Below are positions 27,234 to 36,385 of a DNA stretch of 64,000 nt, one piece after another (within the stretch, counting starts at the first letter, position 1; each line of letters starts with the position of its first letter). The stretch comes from Bradyrhizobium zhanjiangense. GTDB lineage: Bacteria > Pseudomonadota > Alphaproteobacteria > Rhizobiales > Xanthobacteraceae. The DNA lies in the NCBI RefSeq assembly GCF_004114935.1, contig NZ_CP022221.1, forward strand, positions 3,927,001-3,991,000. The letters are read 5' to 3'. The position numbers and the translations under genes are program-made. The notes under the pieces are model-generated. The model had not been told where the DNA came from and did no database searches. It worked only from the letters and a program-made list of their open reading frames with translations.

Positions 27234-27543
27234 CACGGGCGAGGCAGAAATAGGACGGGAATTTTGCGGGGGCAAGGGCTTCTAGCAGAAAAATTAGCAC
27301 CCGGAAGCGCGGACTGCCAGAATCTCTTTTCCATCGTTAACGGTGCGCCAGGCCCATATTAGCACGGAGCCGCGTCTGCTGCTAACGCATTGAATTTCAA
27401 CAGCTTGTTAAACTTTTGGGCTTGAGATGAATTGTCAGTTTGCGTCACATTTCGCTCATGTGAGCGCATCAGTACCGGGTGGCTCGTCAAGCACACACCG
27501 ACCAGGCCGCCCCCTTCAATGCGCTCCTGCAAAGGAGGTTGGC

Positions 27544-27831
27544 ATGGGACTGCGGAGTGGGGGCATTTCCGAGGATTTCCGGAAACAGATGCTGGGTTAC
27601 GGGCTGACGACGGCGCAAATTCTCTATCGGATGCCGGATCATCCCTCGCTGCTCCAGACTTACGTCTGGCAGAACTACGACATGTTTCCGAAATTTCCGG
27701 CGCTGAAGGATTTCCTCGCCTTCTGGCAGGAGAAGCTCGACGGGCCCCTGTTCTCGGTGACGGTGGCACATTCCAAGCTGATCAAGCCGGCCGAGCTGCG
27801 CGCCGTAGATGGCGTGTTCCGGCTGCATTGA
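27544..27831 (+). CDS. usg: Usg family protein
   Basis: 95 residues from ATG 27544, with AAAGGAGG ideally placed upstream. 'GYGLTTAQILYRMPDHPSLL' and 'YVWQNYDMFPKFPALKDFL' are the hallmark sequence of the small alphaproteobacterial Usg proteins, followed by 'FWQEKLDGPLFSVTVAHSKL'. No enzymatic role is established. It is a stand-alone gene, convergent with the decayed TPR gene that follows. Confidence 0.88.
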   Translation: MGLRSGGISEDFRKQMLGYGLTTAQILYRMPDHPSLLQTYVWQNYDMFPKFPALKDFLAFWQEKLDGPLFSVTVAHSKLIKPAELRAVDGVFRLH

Positions 27832-27838
27832 GGAGAGA

Positions 27839-29951
27839 TCAGCCGGCGCCGCTGCAATAGCGTTTCCACATCGCGCGATAGGCGTCGTCCACCGCTCGCG
27901 CGTATGAGGCAGGATTGCCGGCGGCCGCAGCGTCGATCTGTCCGGGCAGTTCGCGGCGCAGCTTGTCGAGGTCGCCGATCTGCGCCGCCCCGCTAGCTGC
28001 GATTTCGATATAGGCCTCATTGCCATCCGCGACCCAGTTCGGCAGGCCAAGCGCGGTGAGGATGGCGCCGCCGGCACGGCTGGGCAGACTGGTCCCGAGC
28101 TTCGCCACCACGGGCACCCCCATCTGCAAGGCCTCCAATGTGCTGACGCCGCCATTCTGTGGGAAGATGTCGAGCGCAATGTCGACGCGATTGAACGATG
28201 CCAGATGTTCGCTTCGCAAGGTGGCTCCGAGCAGATCGACGCGTTCGGCCGGCATCGGCAAGCCGCAAACCGCGCCAGCAGATTGTCGCGGACCAGTTGA
28301 TCGTCCAGTGCAACATCCTTGATCAGAAGTCGCGAACCCGGCACCCGCTCGAGAATCCTGGACCAGACTTCCACCGCCTCATCCGAAATCTTGCTGATGC
28401 GGTGTGACGAAGCCGTTCGAGAGCGCCGGCATTGGCGCGCGAGCAATCCCGGCCGGCAGTGGTGCCAGCGTCACGAAGCACGGCAGGTCGACAATGGTCT
28501 CCGCAAACAGATGCCGAACCGCGAAAGGAATCGCGACGGGGTCCGAGAACAAATAATCGATCGTTGGCAGCCCCGTGCCAGTGCCGTGGCCCCAACCATG
28601 CACCTGGATCGGTGCCGGCTTGCGCGCGAACACGCCGAGCCGGTTTCCTCTGGTATGGCCGGACAGATCGATCAGGATATCGACGCCATCGGCGCGGATC
28701 TGAGCGGCGAGGCGATCGTCGGTCCATTGCGAGGCGTCGCGCCAGCGATCGGCGAACCCTTGAAATTCGCTGGTCGTCGCATCCACCTTTGACGAACAAG
28801 AGTAGCACACGATCTCGAACTGCGCCCGGTCATGGTGTTGCAGGACTGGCTTGAAGACGAACGCGGCCGAATGCGCGTTAAAATCCGACGAGACATAGCC
28901 AAGCACCAGACGGCGATCCAGATCGCGGTCATTGTCATGCGGTCCCGCCGCTTCTAAAGCGATTTTCGCGCCGATCTGCTCCCACCATACTCGCCGCGCT
29001 TGCTGATGCTGCTCAACGCTGGCGTCCGGTACAAAATCGAGCGTGAATATCTTGTTGGAAATCGCGCTCTGGAGGTCAGGCTGGATGTCAAGGGCTCTGT
29101 CGAAGCTGGCGAGGGCTTCCTCGACCCGGCCTAGCCCGGCGAGACAAAGGCCGAGCACCGAGTGAGCTTGAATGGAATCGGGAGCGATCGCGAGGGCCTT
29201 CTCGCAATCGTGCGATGCCTGGGCAATTTGCTGGATCTGGAGCAGGACACTGGCCCGTGCGAGCCACCCATTCGCGTCGTCGGGTGCCAGCGCGATTGCT
29301 CGATCGCCGTCTGCCAGGGCTTCGTCAAATCGCTGAAGTTCTTGCAACGCGATGGCGCGGTTCGCGAGCGCTGAGGCATAGTCAGGCTTGATCGACAGCG
29401 CGCGGTTCAGGCTTGCGACGGCCTCGTCATAGTTGCGCTGACGGCAGAGCGCCCAACCCCGACCGTTGTGGGCTTCGGCAAGGTTGGCGTTAATCGCGAG
29501 CGCCTTGTCGTAGCTCTCGAGCGCTTCCTGGACGAGATCAAGGGCCACGCTCGCGTTGCCGAGATTGGACAGGGCCAGGGCGTAGTTAGGTCGCAAGGCG
29601 AGGGCCTTTCGATAGCTCTCGCGTGCGTCATCGTGACGTCGTAGCCCCGTTTCGCGCAACGCCTAGGCTCATATGAGCCTCGGCAGATCGCGGATCCACG
29701 GCAACCGCTCGGCTTAGCAGAAGTTCGGCTTGCTGGTAGTTTTTGGCATCGGACTCCAAAGTGCCGAGCATATGCAGCGCGATGAATTGGTTGGGTGCGA
29801 GCTGCAGAAGTTGGCGATAGGCCGCCTGGGCCTCGGGGAAAAGCCCCATCTTGTGCAGCTGGAGTGCGTGTCCGAGCAATGGCAACACTTCGGCCTTCTG
29901 CCGTTTCTGAAGCCGGGCATTTTGAAATGCACGCTGACCTACGTTGCCCAT
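27839..29951 (-). pseudogene. TPR / O-GlcNAc-transferase-like (SPINDLY-type) protein, three frame breaks
   Basis: The gene reads from 29951 through several TPR repeats into an OGT-like catalytic region, but in four pieces. (1) 29951 to ~29655: 'ALQLHKMGLFPEAQAAYRQL' to 'AEAHMSLG'. (2) ~29655 to ~28395: 'TGLRRHDDARESYRKALALR' and further TPRs, then 'YVSSDFNAHSAAFVFKPVL' and the conserved 'IDILIDLSGHTRGNRLGVFA'-like stretch. (3) ~28395 to ~28265: 'RISKISDEAVEVWSRILERV'. (4) ~28262 to 27839: 'PAERVDLLGATLRSEHLASF', 'PQNGGVSTLEALQMGVPVVA'. At the second junction the conserved FGSFN strip is lost (about 14 bp); the first loses about 5 bp and the third one base. The intact product would glycosylate proteins. 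Confidence 0.82.
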
Positions 29952-30171
29952 GAATCAATTCCCCCAGAATCTCCCGGCGAGATTAATTCAGCGTGAGAAC
30001 GAATACGAGACGATGGCCGCGCGCCACGACAGCTTGGGACAAGATAGGACCGATTGGGTCGTCGAGTGACTGGCTTTAAGCCCGGCAATTGCTGCCTCGT
30101 CCAAGACTGGATAATCTGCCTTCGGGTTGTACCCGTCCGGCGGGGCGCGGCTCAGATCAGGGAGGCAGACA

Positions 30172-30699
30172 ATGGCCAAGCAAAAGGCATCAAGACCCGA
30201 AACGAAGACCGCGGTGAAGAAGCGGAGCGGCGCCAAGGCAGCGGCGCGATCCTCGGCACGCAAGGCGGTGAAGGCGAAGGCCCGCACTGCCGCACCCAAG
30301 AAGCTCGCACGTCCTAAGCAGCGCATCGCGATCAGCCATCACCGGGAGGAAGACTTCAAAGCCGACGGCCTGCGCGCCTACGCCAAATACCGCGACCTCG
30401 GCATTGCCGAGGCGACCCACGGCCTCGCGCAAGCGCATGTGATCCGCCTGCAAGGCCCCTGCAATCCGGCCGAGGTCTCAAAGCTGCACTATCACGACGT
30501 CGACTTCCAGATGGTCTACGTGCTCAAGGGCTGGGTGAAGACCTACATGGACGGCCAGGGCGAGACCTTGATGAAAGAAGGCAGTGCCTGGACCCAGCCG
30601 CCGAGGATCAAGCACATGATTCTGGATTATTCGGACGACGTGGAATTGCTGGAGGTGATCCTGCCGGCGGAATTTAAGACGGTGGAGTTGAAGGCGTAG
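30172..30699 (+). CDS. Cupin domain-containing protein with Lys/Ala-rich N-terminus
   Basis: 175 residues from ATG 30172 (GGGAGG upstream). Residues 1-50 are Lys/Ala/Arg-rich and probably disordered, possibly nucleic-acid-binding. The rest is one cupin barrel: 'SKLHYHDVDFQMVYVLKGWV' carries motif 1 (H-x-H) and 'SAWTQPPRIKHMILDYSDDV' motif 2 with its His. Metal binding is likely; the ligand or reaction is unknown. It stands alone between the decayed TPR gene and a repeat. Confidence 0.85.
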   Translation: MAKQKASRPETKTAVKKRSGAKAAARSSARKAVKAKARTAAPKKLARPKQRIAISHHREEDFKADGLRAYAKYRDLGIAEATHGLAQAHVIRLQGPCNPAEVSKLHYHDVDFQMVYVLKGWVKTYMDGQGETLMKEGSAWTQPPRIKHMILDYSDDVELLEVILPAEFKTVELKA

Positions 30700-30734
30700 G
30701 CGCTATCAGGAACAGCGCACAACTCTCTCCACTC

Positions 30735-30820
30735 GTCATTGCGAGGAGCTCTTGCGACGAAGCAATCCAGACTATCTCCGCGAACACATTTCTGGATTGC
30801 TTCGCTTCGCTCGCAATGAC
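30735..30820. repeat. Intergenic palindromic repeat, family A
   Basis: GTCATTGCGAGGAGCTCTTG ... GAAGCAATCCAGA on the left pairs with TCTGGATTGCTTCGC ... GCGAGCGAAG-type sequence ending CGCAATGAC on the right. Sister copies are at 33517-33601, 40291-40369 and 52388-52500. Confidence 0.8.
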
Positions 30821-30831
30821 GCGGAGAGAGT

Positions 30832-32082
30832 CTACGTCAACACCCCCACCACCGCTCCCATCAGGCACGTCGTCAGCGTCCCCGACACGATCGACTTCAG
30901 CCCGAGCGCGTTGATCTCCTCACGTCGCTCTGGCGCCATGACGCCGAGGCCGCCGATCATGATGCCGAGGCTGGCGAAATTGGCGAAGCCGCACATCGCG
31001 TAGAGCATGATCAGGCGCGAGCGCGGATCGAGCGTATCGGGTGGTAGCTTCGAGAAGTCGACATAGGCGATCAGCTCGTTGAGCACGGTTTTCGTGCCCA
31101 TCAGACTGCCGGCGGTGACCGCCTGGTCCCATGGCAGCCCCATCAGCCAGCACACCGGCGCCATCACCAGACCCAGCAGCCGTTGCAGTGAGATTGGGGC
31201 GCCGCCGATATTAGGCAGCAGGCCGAGGATGGCGTTGACGAGATAGACCAGCGCCACCAGCACCAGCAGCATCGCAACGATGTTGATCAGCAGCTCAATC
31301 CCCGCACTCGTCCCTTTCACGATCGCGTCCATCGTCCCGGAGACCTCCATCTCGGGGTTTTCCAGCGCGCCGCCGGTGCGCCTGTCTGAGGTCTCGGGCA
31401 CCATGATCAGGCTGACGAGGATCGCGGCCGGCGCGCCCAGCACGGAGGCGATGACGAAATGCGCAGCGGCATCGGGGATAAGGGGAGCGAGGAGCGTCGC
31501 ATAGAGCACCAGCACCGTGCCGGCGATGCCGGCCATGCCGCCGGTCATCACCAGGAACAATTCGCTGCGCGTCATCTGTTTCAGATACGGCCGCACGAAC
31601 AGCGGTGCCTCGACCATGCCGAGGAAGATGTTGGCGGCGGTGGAAAGCCCGACCGCGCCGCCGACGCCTAATGTGCGCTCCAGCAGCCAAGCCATGCTCC
31701 GCACGATCGGCGGTAGCACGCGCCAATAGAACAGCAGCGTCGTCAGCACGCTCATCACCAGCACGATCGGGAGCGCCTGGAACGCCAGGATGAAATCGGC
31801 ACCCGGCACCTTCACGTCAAAGGGCAGGGGGCCACCACCGACATAGCCGAACACGAACGAGGAGCCGGCGCGCGAGGCCGCGGAGATCGCACCGACCGCG
31901 TCGTTGATGGCGCCGAAGGCGCGCGCGACGATCGGCAGCTTCAGGAGGACGATGGCGGTCGCGAAGGTGGCGACGAGGCCGATCGCCGCCTGTCGCAGCG
32001 AGACGGCGCGCCGATTTTCTGCCAACGCGAAGGCGATCAGCAGCAATGCGAAAATGCCGAGTGCCGATTGCAAGCGCAGCAT
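30832..32082 (-). CDS. CNT family nucleoside transporter (NupC-like)
   Basis: 416 residues from ATG 32082, with about ten transmembrane helices. The family signatures are 'VGLSTAANIFLGMVEAPLFV' (G-x-x-E-A-P substrate/Na or H site), 'MTRSELFLVMTGGMAGIAGT' and 'TKTVLNELIAYVDFS' (N-E-L motif). It imports nucleosides with a proton or sodium ion. Full length for the family. It ends next to a family A repeat and is divergent from the MFS gene. Confidence 0.92.
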   Translation of the reverse strand: MLRLQSALGIFALLLIAFALAENRRAVSLRQAAIGLVATFATAIVLLKLPIVARAFGAINDAVGAISAASRAGSSFVFGYVGGGPLPFDVKVPGADFILAFQALPIVLVMSVLTTLLFYWRVLPPIVRSMAWLLERTLGVGGAVGLSTAANIFLGMVEAPLFVRPYLKQMTRSELFLVMTGGMAGIAGTVLVLYATLLAPLIPDAAAHFVIASVLGAPAAILVSLIMVPETSDRRTGGALENPEMEVSGTMDAIVKGTSAGIELLINIVAMLLVLVALVYLVNAILGLLPNIGGAPISLQRLLGLVMAPVCWLMGLPWDQAVTAGSLMGTKTVLNELIAYVDFSKLPPDTLDPRSRLIMLYAMCGFANFASLGIMIGGLGVMAPERREEINALGLKSIVSGTLTTCLMGAVVGVLT

Positions 32083-32227
32083 GATGTCCCCAAAGCCCCA
32101 ATGATTATGGCCGCGCCTGCGGTGCAAAGGCAATGCCGGCACATGCGGGAGGCGTCCCGCTGTTGACAAGCCGGTCCGCCTCAGTCACGCGGGGCACGTC
32201 GAGAACCAGGGGGCAGATGGTCCGAGG

Positions 32228-33493
32228 GTGACCCAAGAGACGATCCAAGAGGCGATGCCAGAGCAGCCGATACCAGCCAGTCGGCCGGTCAGTGCCCGCG
32301 CGCTCCTCGCCCACCGCGCCTTCCTGTTTTTCCTGCTCTCGCGCAGCCTGTCGCGCTTTTCCAGCCAGATCGCGGCGGTCGCGATCGGCTGGCAGATCTA
32401 CGATCTCACCGCCTCGGCCTTCGATCTCGGCATGGTCGGCCTGGTCCAGTTCCTGCCGACCGCGCTGCTCGTGTTCGCCGCTGGACACGCCGCCGATCGC
32501 TACGAGCGCAAGCGCGTCGTCCAGCTCTGCCAGCTCGTGGAAGCGGCGACCGCACTCTACCTGGCCCTTATCACCTATCTTGGCGCCGTCGGCGAGGTGC
32601 AGATCTTCGTCGCGACCTTCGTGCTCGGCATCGCCGGCGCTTTCGAGAGCCCGACCACGGCGGCGCTGTTGCCGCTGATCGCGCCGCAAGGCTCGCTCCA
32701 GCGCGCCACCGCGGTCTCCAGTGGCGCGGCGCAGGTCGCGACCATCACGGGTCCGGCGCTCGGCGGCTTTGCCTATGCGGTGGCGCCACATCTTGCCTAT
32801 GCCGTAATGGTGCTGTTCTGGATCCTTGGGATGATCCTGACCGGCTTCATCCGCCCGCGCCCGCAGGCGGTCGCCAAGGAGGGGACGAGCTCGGACAATG
32901 TCTTTGCGGGCGTCCGCTTCATCCGCGGCAATCCTGCGATCCTCGGCACCATCTCGCTTGATCTGTTCGCGGTGCTGTTCGGCGGCGTCACCGCGCTGTT
33001 GCCGATCTATGCCCGCGACATCCTCCAGACCGGGCCGGTCGGGCTTGGCGTGCTGCGTGCGGCACCTGCGGTCGGCGCGCTCTTGATGACCATGGTGCTG
33101 GCGCGTCACGCCATTTCGCGGCATGTGGGCCTGCGCATGTTCCAGGCCGTGATCGTGTTCGGCGTCGCCACGATCGTGTTCGCGCTGTCGTCCTGGATGT
33201 GGCTGTCGGTGCTTGCGCTCGCCGTCCTGGGCGCGGCCGACACGATCAGCGTCGTGATCCGCTTCTCGCTGGTGCAGCTGTCGACGCCCGACGAGATGCG
33301 CGGCCGGGTCGGCGCGGTGAACTTCCTCTTCATCAACGCCTCGAACCAGCTCGGCCAGTTCGAGAGCGGGCTCACCGCCGCCCTGTTCGGCGCCATGCCC
33401 GCCGCCGTGCTCGGCGGCGTCTGCACGGTCGCAGTGGCGCTCTTGTGGATGAAGCTGTTCCCGAGCCTGCGTCGGGTGGAGAGCTTGGAGTAG
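32228..33493 (+). CDS. MFS exporter (EntS-like)
   Basis: 421 residues, 12 predicted helices. The GTG at 32228 or the ATG at 32255 may be used. 'RFSSQIAAVAIGWQIYDLTA' and 'AAGHAADRYERKRVVQLCQL' (the MFS loop 2-3 motif) resemble the EntS/MefA branch, which exports siderophores or macrolides. No siderophore genes are nearby. The second half is equally well preserved ('LRAAPAVGALLMTMVLARHA', 'EMRGRVGAVNFLFINASNQL'). Confidence 0.88.
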   Translation: MTQETIQEAMPEQPIPASRPVSARALLAHRAFLFFLLSRSLSRFSSQIAAVAIGWQIYDLTASAFDLGMVGLVQFLPTALLVFAAGHAADRYERKRVVQLCQLVEAATALYLALITYLGAVGEVQIFVATFVLGIAGAFESPTTAALLPLIAPQGSLQRATAVSSGAAQVATITGPALGGFAYAVAPHLAYAVMVLFWILGMILTGFIRPRPQAVAKEGTSSDNVFAGVRFIRGNPAILGTISLDLFAVLFGGVTALLPIYARDILQTGPVGLGVLRAAPAVGALLMTMVLARHAISRHVGLRMFQAVIVFGVATIVFALSSWMWLSVLALAVLGAADTISVVIRFSLVQLSTPDEMRGRVGAVNFLFINASNQLGQFESGLTAALFGAMPAAVLGGVCTVAVALLWMKLFPSLRRVESLE

Positions 33494-33516
33494 GGCGGGC
33501 TCCGCTCCTTCCACGC

Positions 33517-33601
33517 GTCATTGCGAGGAGCCCTTGCGACGAAGCAATCCAGAATCTTGTCGCGGCGACAGTCTGGATTGCTTCGCTGCGCTCGCAATGA
33601 C
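33517..33601. repeat. Intergenic palindromic repeat, family A
   Basis: GTCATTGCGAGGAGCCCTTG ... GAAGCAATCCAGA pairs with TCTGGATTGCTTCGCTGCGC ... CGCAATGAC. It lies between convergent MFS and SDR genes. Confidence 0.8.
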
Positions 33602-33628
33602 GATTGGGGAGGCGCCGCGTTCTTTAAA

Positions 33629-34387
33629 TTACCCCCGCCCCACGAACGGCATCTTGGTCGCCATGACCGTCATGGTCAGCACGTTGGCATCGAGCGGCAG
33701 GCTTGCCATGTAGGCAACGGCATCGCCGACCGCCTTGGCATCCATGCGCGGCTCGTGCTTGGTGGTGCCGTCGGGCTGGAGCACGCCGGGGCCGTTGACC
33801 ATGCGGTCGGTCATCGGTGTCGCCGCATTGCCGATATCGACCTGGCCGACCGCGATGTCATACATGCGGCCGTCGAGATTGGACGCCTTGGTGAGGCCCG
33901 TGATGGCGTGCTTGGTCGAGGTGTAGGCCGCCGAGAATGGTCGCGGCGCATGCGCCGAGATCGAGCCGTTATTGATGATGCGGCCGCCGCGCGGCGTCTG
34001 GTCCTTCATGATGCGGAAGGCGTGCTGCGTGCACAGGAACGGGCCGGTGAGGTTGGTGTTCACCACCGCCTGCCACTGTTCGAGGCTGAGATCCTCGAAG
34101 TTCACGGCCGGCGCGCCCATGCCGGCATTGTTGAAGAGCACGTCGAGGCGGCCATAGGTGGCCTTCACCTTGTCGAACAGCGCGGCGATCGAATCCGGCT
34201 TGGTCATGTCGGCGGTGACGCACAGGCTCTTTCCCGCAGGGCCGAGCTTCGCGGTCTCCTCGAGCATGTCGAGCCGGCGCCCTGTGAGCACCACGGTGAA
34301 GCCGGCGTTCATCAGCGCCAGCGACGCCGCACGCCCGACACCGGTGCCGGCGCCCGTCACCACTGCGATCTTCTTTGTTTCACTCAT
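33629..34387 (-). CDS. SDR family NAD(P)-dependent oxidoreductase
   Basis: 252 residues. The cofactor loop is [14 protein letters not shown] (about 9-22), 'NNAGMGAP' follows at about 88, and the active site is seen in '[20 protein letters not shown]' with the Ser, then Y-x-x-x-K in AYTSTKH. Classical SDR, cytoplasmic; substrate unknown. It starts 24 bp after the Anbu stop on the same strand, so it is probably the last gene of the Anbu operon. It is not a usual member of that operon. Confidence 0.92.
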   Translation of the reverse strand: MSETKKIAVVTGAGTGVGRAASLALMNAGFTVVLTGRRLDMLEETAKLGPAGKSLCVTADMTKPDSIAALFDKVKATYGRLDVLFNNAGMGAPAVNFEDLSLEQWQAVVNTNLTGPFLCTQHAFRIMKDQTPRGGRIINNGSISAHAPRPFSAAYTSTKHAITGLTKASNLDGRMYDIAVGQVDIGNAATPMTDRMVNGPGVLQPDGTTKHEPRMDAKAVGDAVAYMASLPLDANVLTMTVMATKMPFVGRG

Positions 34388-34411
34388 TGTTTCCTGCCTT
34401 TTCTTTCGCTG

Positions 34412-35170
34412 TCAGGTTTTCGGTTCTTTTTCGTTCTTGTAGGGCGGGCGCGGAATGTTCTGATGCGCGGCGCGCAGCGCCGCCGACCAGCGCGAGCGCA
34501 GATCGTGGAAATAGGGCTCGCCCGCCTCGATGCGGTGATTGAGATCGGCTTCGCAGGCATCGTTGCGCACCACCAGCACGTCGATCGGCAGGCCGACGCC
34601 GAGATTGGAGCGCATGGTCGAGTCCATCGAGATCAGGCCAGTCTTCAGCGCCTCGTAGAGCTCGACGTCGTAGTGCATGGCGCGGTCGAGCACCGGCTTG
34701 CCGTATTTGTGCTCGCCGATCTGCAAGTACGGCGTGTCGGTGGTGCACTCGATGAAATTGCCGGCGGTGTAGATCATGAACAGGCGCATCCGGGAGCCCT
34801 TGATCTGGCCGCCGAAAAGGAAGGAGACGTCGAAGGAGACATCCTCGGATTTCAGTGCCGGCCCTTCGGTCGCGTGCACCGCCCGGATCGCCCGGCCGAT
34901 GCGCTGGGCGGCCTGGAACATGGTCGGCGCGTTCATCAGCGTCTCGACCTCGCCCGTGTCGGGGTCCTCCAGGCCTTCGGTCAACGTCGACAGCACCGAC
35001 TGGCTGATGGCGAGGTTGCCGGCGCTGGCGATCGCCATGATGCGCTCGCCGGGCTTGGAGAAGATGTGCAGCTTGCGGAAGGTCGAGACGTTGTCGAGGC
35101 CGGCATTGGTGCGGGTATCGGCGATCATCACCAGACCGTCCCGAACCAGGATTCCGCAACAATAGGTCAT
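34412..35170 (-). CDS. Anbu-type proteasome-like peptidase
   Basis: 252 residues from ATG 35170. The N-terminus is MTYCCGILVRDGLVMIADTR. Removal of Met would expose Thr1 as nucleophile, with Asp17 and a Lys near 32 (FRKLHIF) completing the Ntn-hydrolase site, as in proteasome beta subunits. The length, the 'RIMAIASAGNLAISQSVLST' helix region and 'DTPYLQIGEHKYGKPVLDR' are features of Anbu, the predicted ancestral beta-subunit. It lies downstream of ATP-grasp, alpha-E and transglutaminase genes, the genomic signature of Anbu. Its natural substrates are not known. Confidence 0.92.
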   Translation of the reverse strand: MTYCCGILVRDGLVMIADTRTNAGLDNVSTFRKLHIFSKPGERIMAIASAGNLAISQSVLSTLTEGLEDPDTGEVETLMNAPTMFQAAQRIGRAIRAVHATEGPALKSEDVSFDVSFLFGGQIKGSRMRLFMIYTAGNFIECTTDTPYLQIGEHKYGKPVLDRAMHYDVELYEALKTGLISMDSTMRSNLGVGLPIDVLVVRNDACEADLNHRIEAGEPYFHDLRSRWSAALRAAHQNIPRPPYKNEKEPKT

Positions 35171-35248
35171 TTCCAGTCCCCGAACGCGTTTGCGCGAAAT
35201 TACTAGCCAATTTCGGGGGCCGCTCCAACCCCCGATTCCCGGGGACAC

Positions 35249-35372
35249 GTCATTCCGGGGCGCGCCCAGCGCGAACCCGGAATCCATTTATCCACTAGCT
35301 CTGCGGCCCGATGGATTCTCAGATGCGCAATTGCGTACCGTAGCTCGCGACGTTGTCGCTCCCCGGAATGAC
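35249..35372. repeat. Intergenic palindromic repeat, family B, inside the Anbu operon
   Basis: GTCATTCCGGGGCGCGCCC ... ACCCGGAATCCA at one end and GCTCCCCGGAATGAC at the other, with GATGGATTCTCAGATGCGC inside, as in the copy at 3697-3830. It sits between the transglutaminase and Anbu genes. Confidence 0.7.
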
Positions 35373-35375
35373 GAT

Positions 35376-36218
35376 CTAACTCTGCCACTGTGACTGCGAT
35401 TGCCCGCCGCGGCCGGCCTGCTCGACCTTGACCGCCACCGTCAGCGTCTCCGTGCCGCCGCCATAGCGGGTGCCGCGCACGGGGGCTGCGCCGAGATAGT
35501 CGAGCCCGATCGCGACGCGGACATGGGCGTCGGTGGCGCAGATGCTGTTGGCAGGATCGAAGCCGACCCAGCCGAGATCGGGCACATAGGCTTCCGCCCA
35601 AGCATGGCCGGCCTCCTGATGCACCGTGCCGTCGGAGCGCAGGAAGTGCCCGGAGACGAAGCGTGCCGGCACGCCGCCGCTGCGCGCGCAGGCGATGAAG
35701 ATGTGCGCGTAGTCCTGGCACACGCCGCGCTTGAGCGCGAAGGCTTCGGCCGCCGAGGTGCCGCTGTTGGTCGGGTCCTCGTCGAAGGTCATGTGATCAC
35801 TGATTTGCGTCATCAACGTGTGCAGGAAGCCCAGCGTGTCGCTCTCGGCCTCGCTGCGCAACTGGCGCGCAACCGCCATCATCGCCGGATTGACGGTGGT
35901 GAGGTCGGTTGCGCGCAAAAACATGCCGGCCGGAAAGCGCTCGTCCGTGCCGCGCAGCACGCCGCCGGTGTCGTGAGTCTCGATCAGGCCCTCGGCGATG
36001 ATCTTGATGTCACTGAGGGGCCCGCAGGACAGCACATGGGTGACGTTGCCGAACGCGTCCTCGTGGGTGTCGAGCTTGGTGTCGGTCGAGACGTCGATCT
36101 GCCATTCCGCCACATATTGCCCGTCATGGCTGCCGGGCGTCATGCGCAGGATCTGGATCACGCTGGTGGCCGGCGGCTCGTAGCGATAGGTCGTGGTGTG
36201 CTGGATTCGCAGGCGCAT
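35376..36218 (-). CDS. Transglutaminase-like cysteine protease family protein
   Basis: 280 residues. The N-terminal beta domain (1-~90, 'MRLRIQHTTTYRYEPPATSV') is of the bacterial-transglutaminase N-type. The catalytic core has Cys in 'LKRGVCQDYAHIFIACARSG' (about 164), His in 'HQEAGHAWAEAYVPDLGW' (about 204) and Asp in VGFDPANS (about 218). No signal peptide. Such proteins co-occur with alpha-E and permuted ATP-grasp genes and are suspected to cleave or form amide bonds in a peptide product. It is the third gene of the operon. Confidence 0.92.
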   Translation of the reverse strand: MRLRIQHTTTYRYEPPATSVIQILRMTPGSHDGQYVAEWQIDVSTDTKLDTHEDAFGNVTHVLSCGPLSDIKIIAEGLIETHDTGGVLRGTDERFPAGMFLRATDLTTVNPAMMAVARQLRSEAESDTLGFLHTLMTQISDHMTFDEDPTNSGTSAAEAFALKRGVCQDYAHIFIACARSGGVPARFVSGHFLRSDGTVHQEAGHAWAEAYVPDLGWVGFDPANSICATDAHVRVAIGLDYLGAAPVRGTRYGGGTETLTVAVKVEQAGRGGQSQSQWQS

Positions 36219-36268
36219 GGTGGACCGTGCAATTAGTGGTTAGCCCGACTGCTCCCGCGAAGAAGCTC

Positions 36269-36357
36269 GTCATGCCCGGGCTTGTCCCGGGCATCCACGT
36301 TCTTCCTCGTCGCGTGAAAGCAAGAACGTGGATGGCCGGGACAAGCCCGGCCATGAC
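36269..36357. repeat. Intergenic palindromic repeat, family E, inside the Anbu operon
   Basis: GTCATGCCCGGGCTTGTCCC ... CATCCACGTTCTT pairs with AAGAACGTGGATGGCCGGGA ... GCCCGGCCATGAC. The arms are about 35 bp with few mismatches, so the transcript would fold into a very stable hairpin between the alpha-E and transglutaminase genes. Confidence 0.8.
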
Positions 36358-36385
36358 GATATCCCATTTCGTCAGTCGAGGGCCA

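Noticed and set aside
27453..27466. CGCTCA-TG-TGAGCG palindrome upstream of usg
   Set aside because: Only 6-bp arms in a GC-rich genome and no regulator nearby; chance cannot be excluded.
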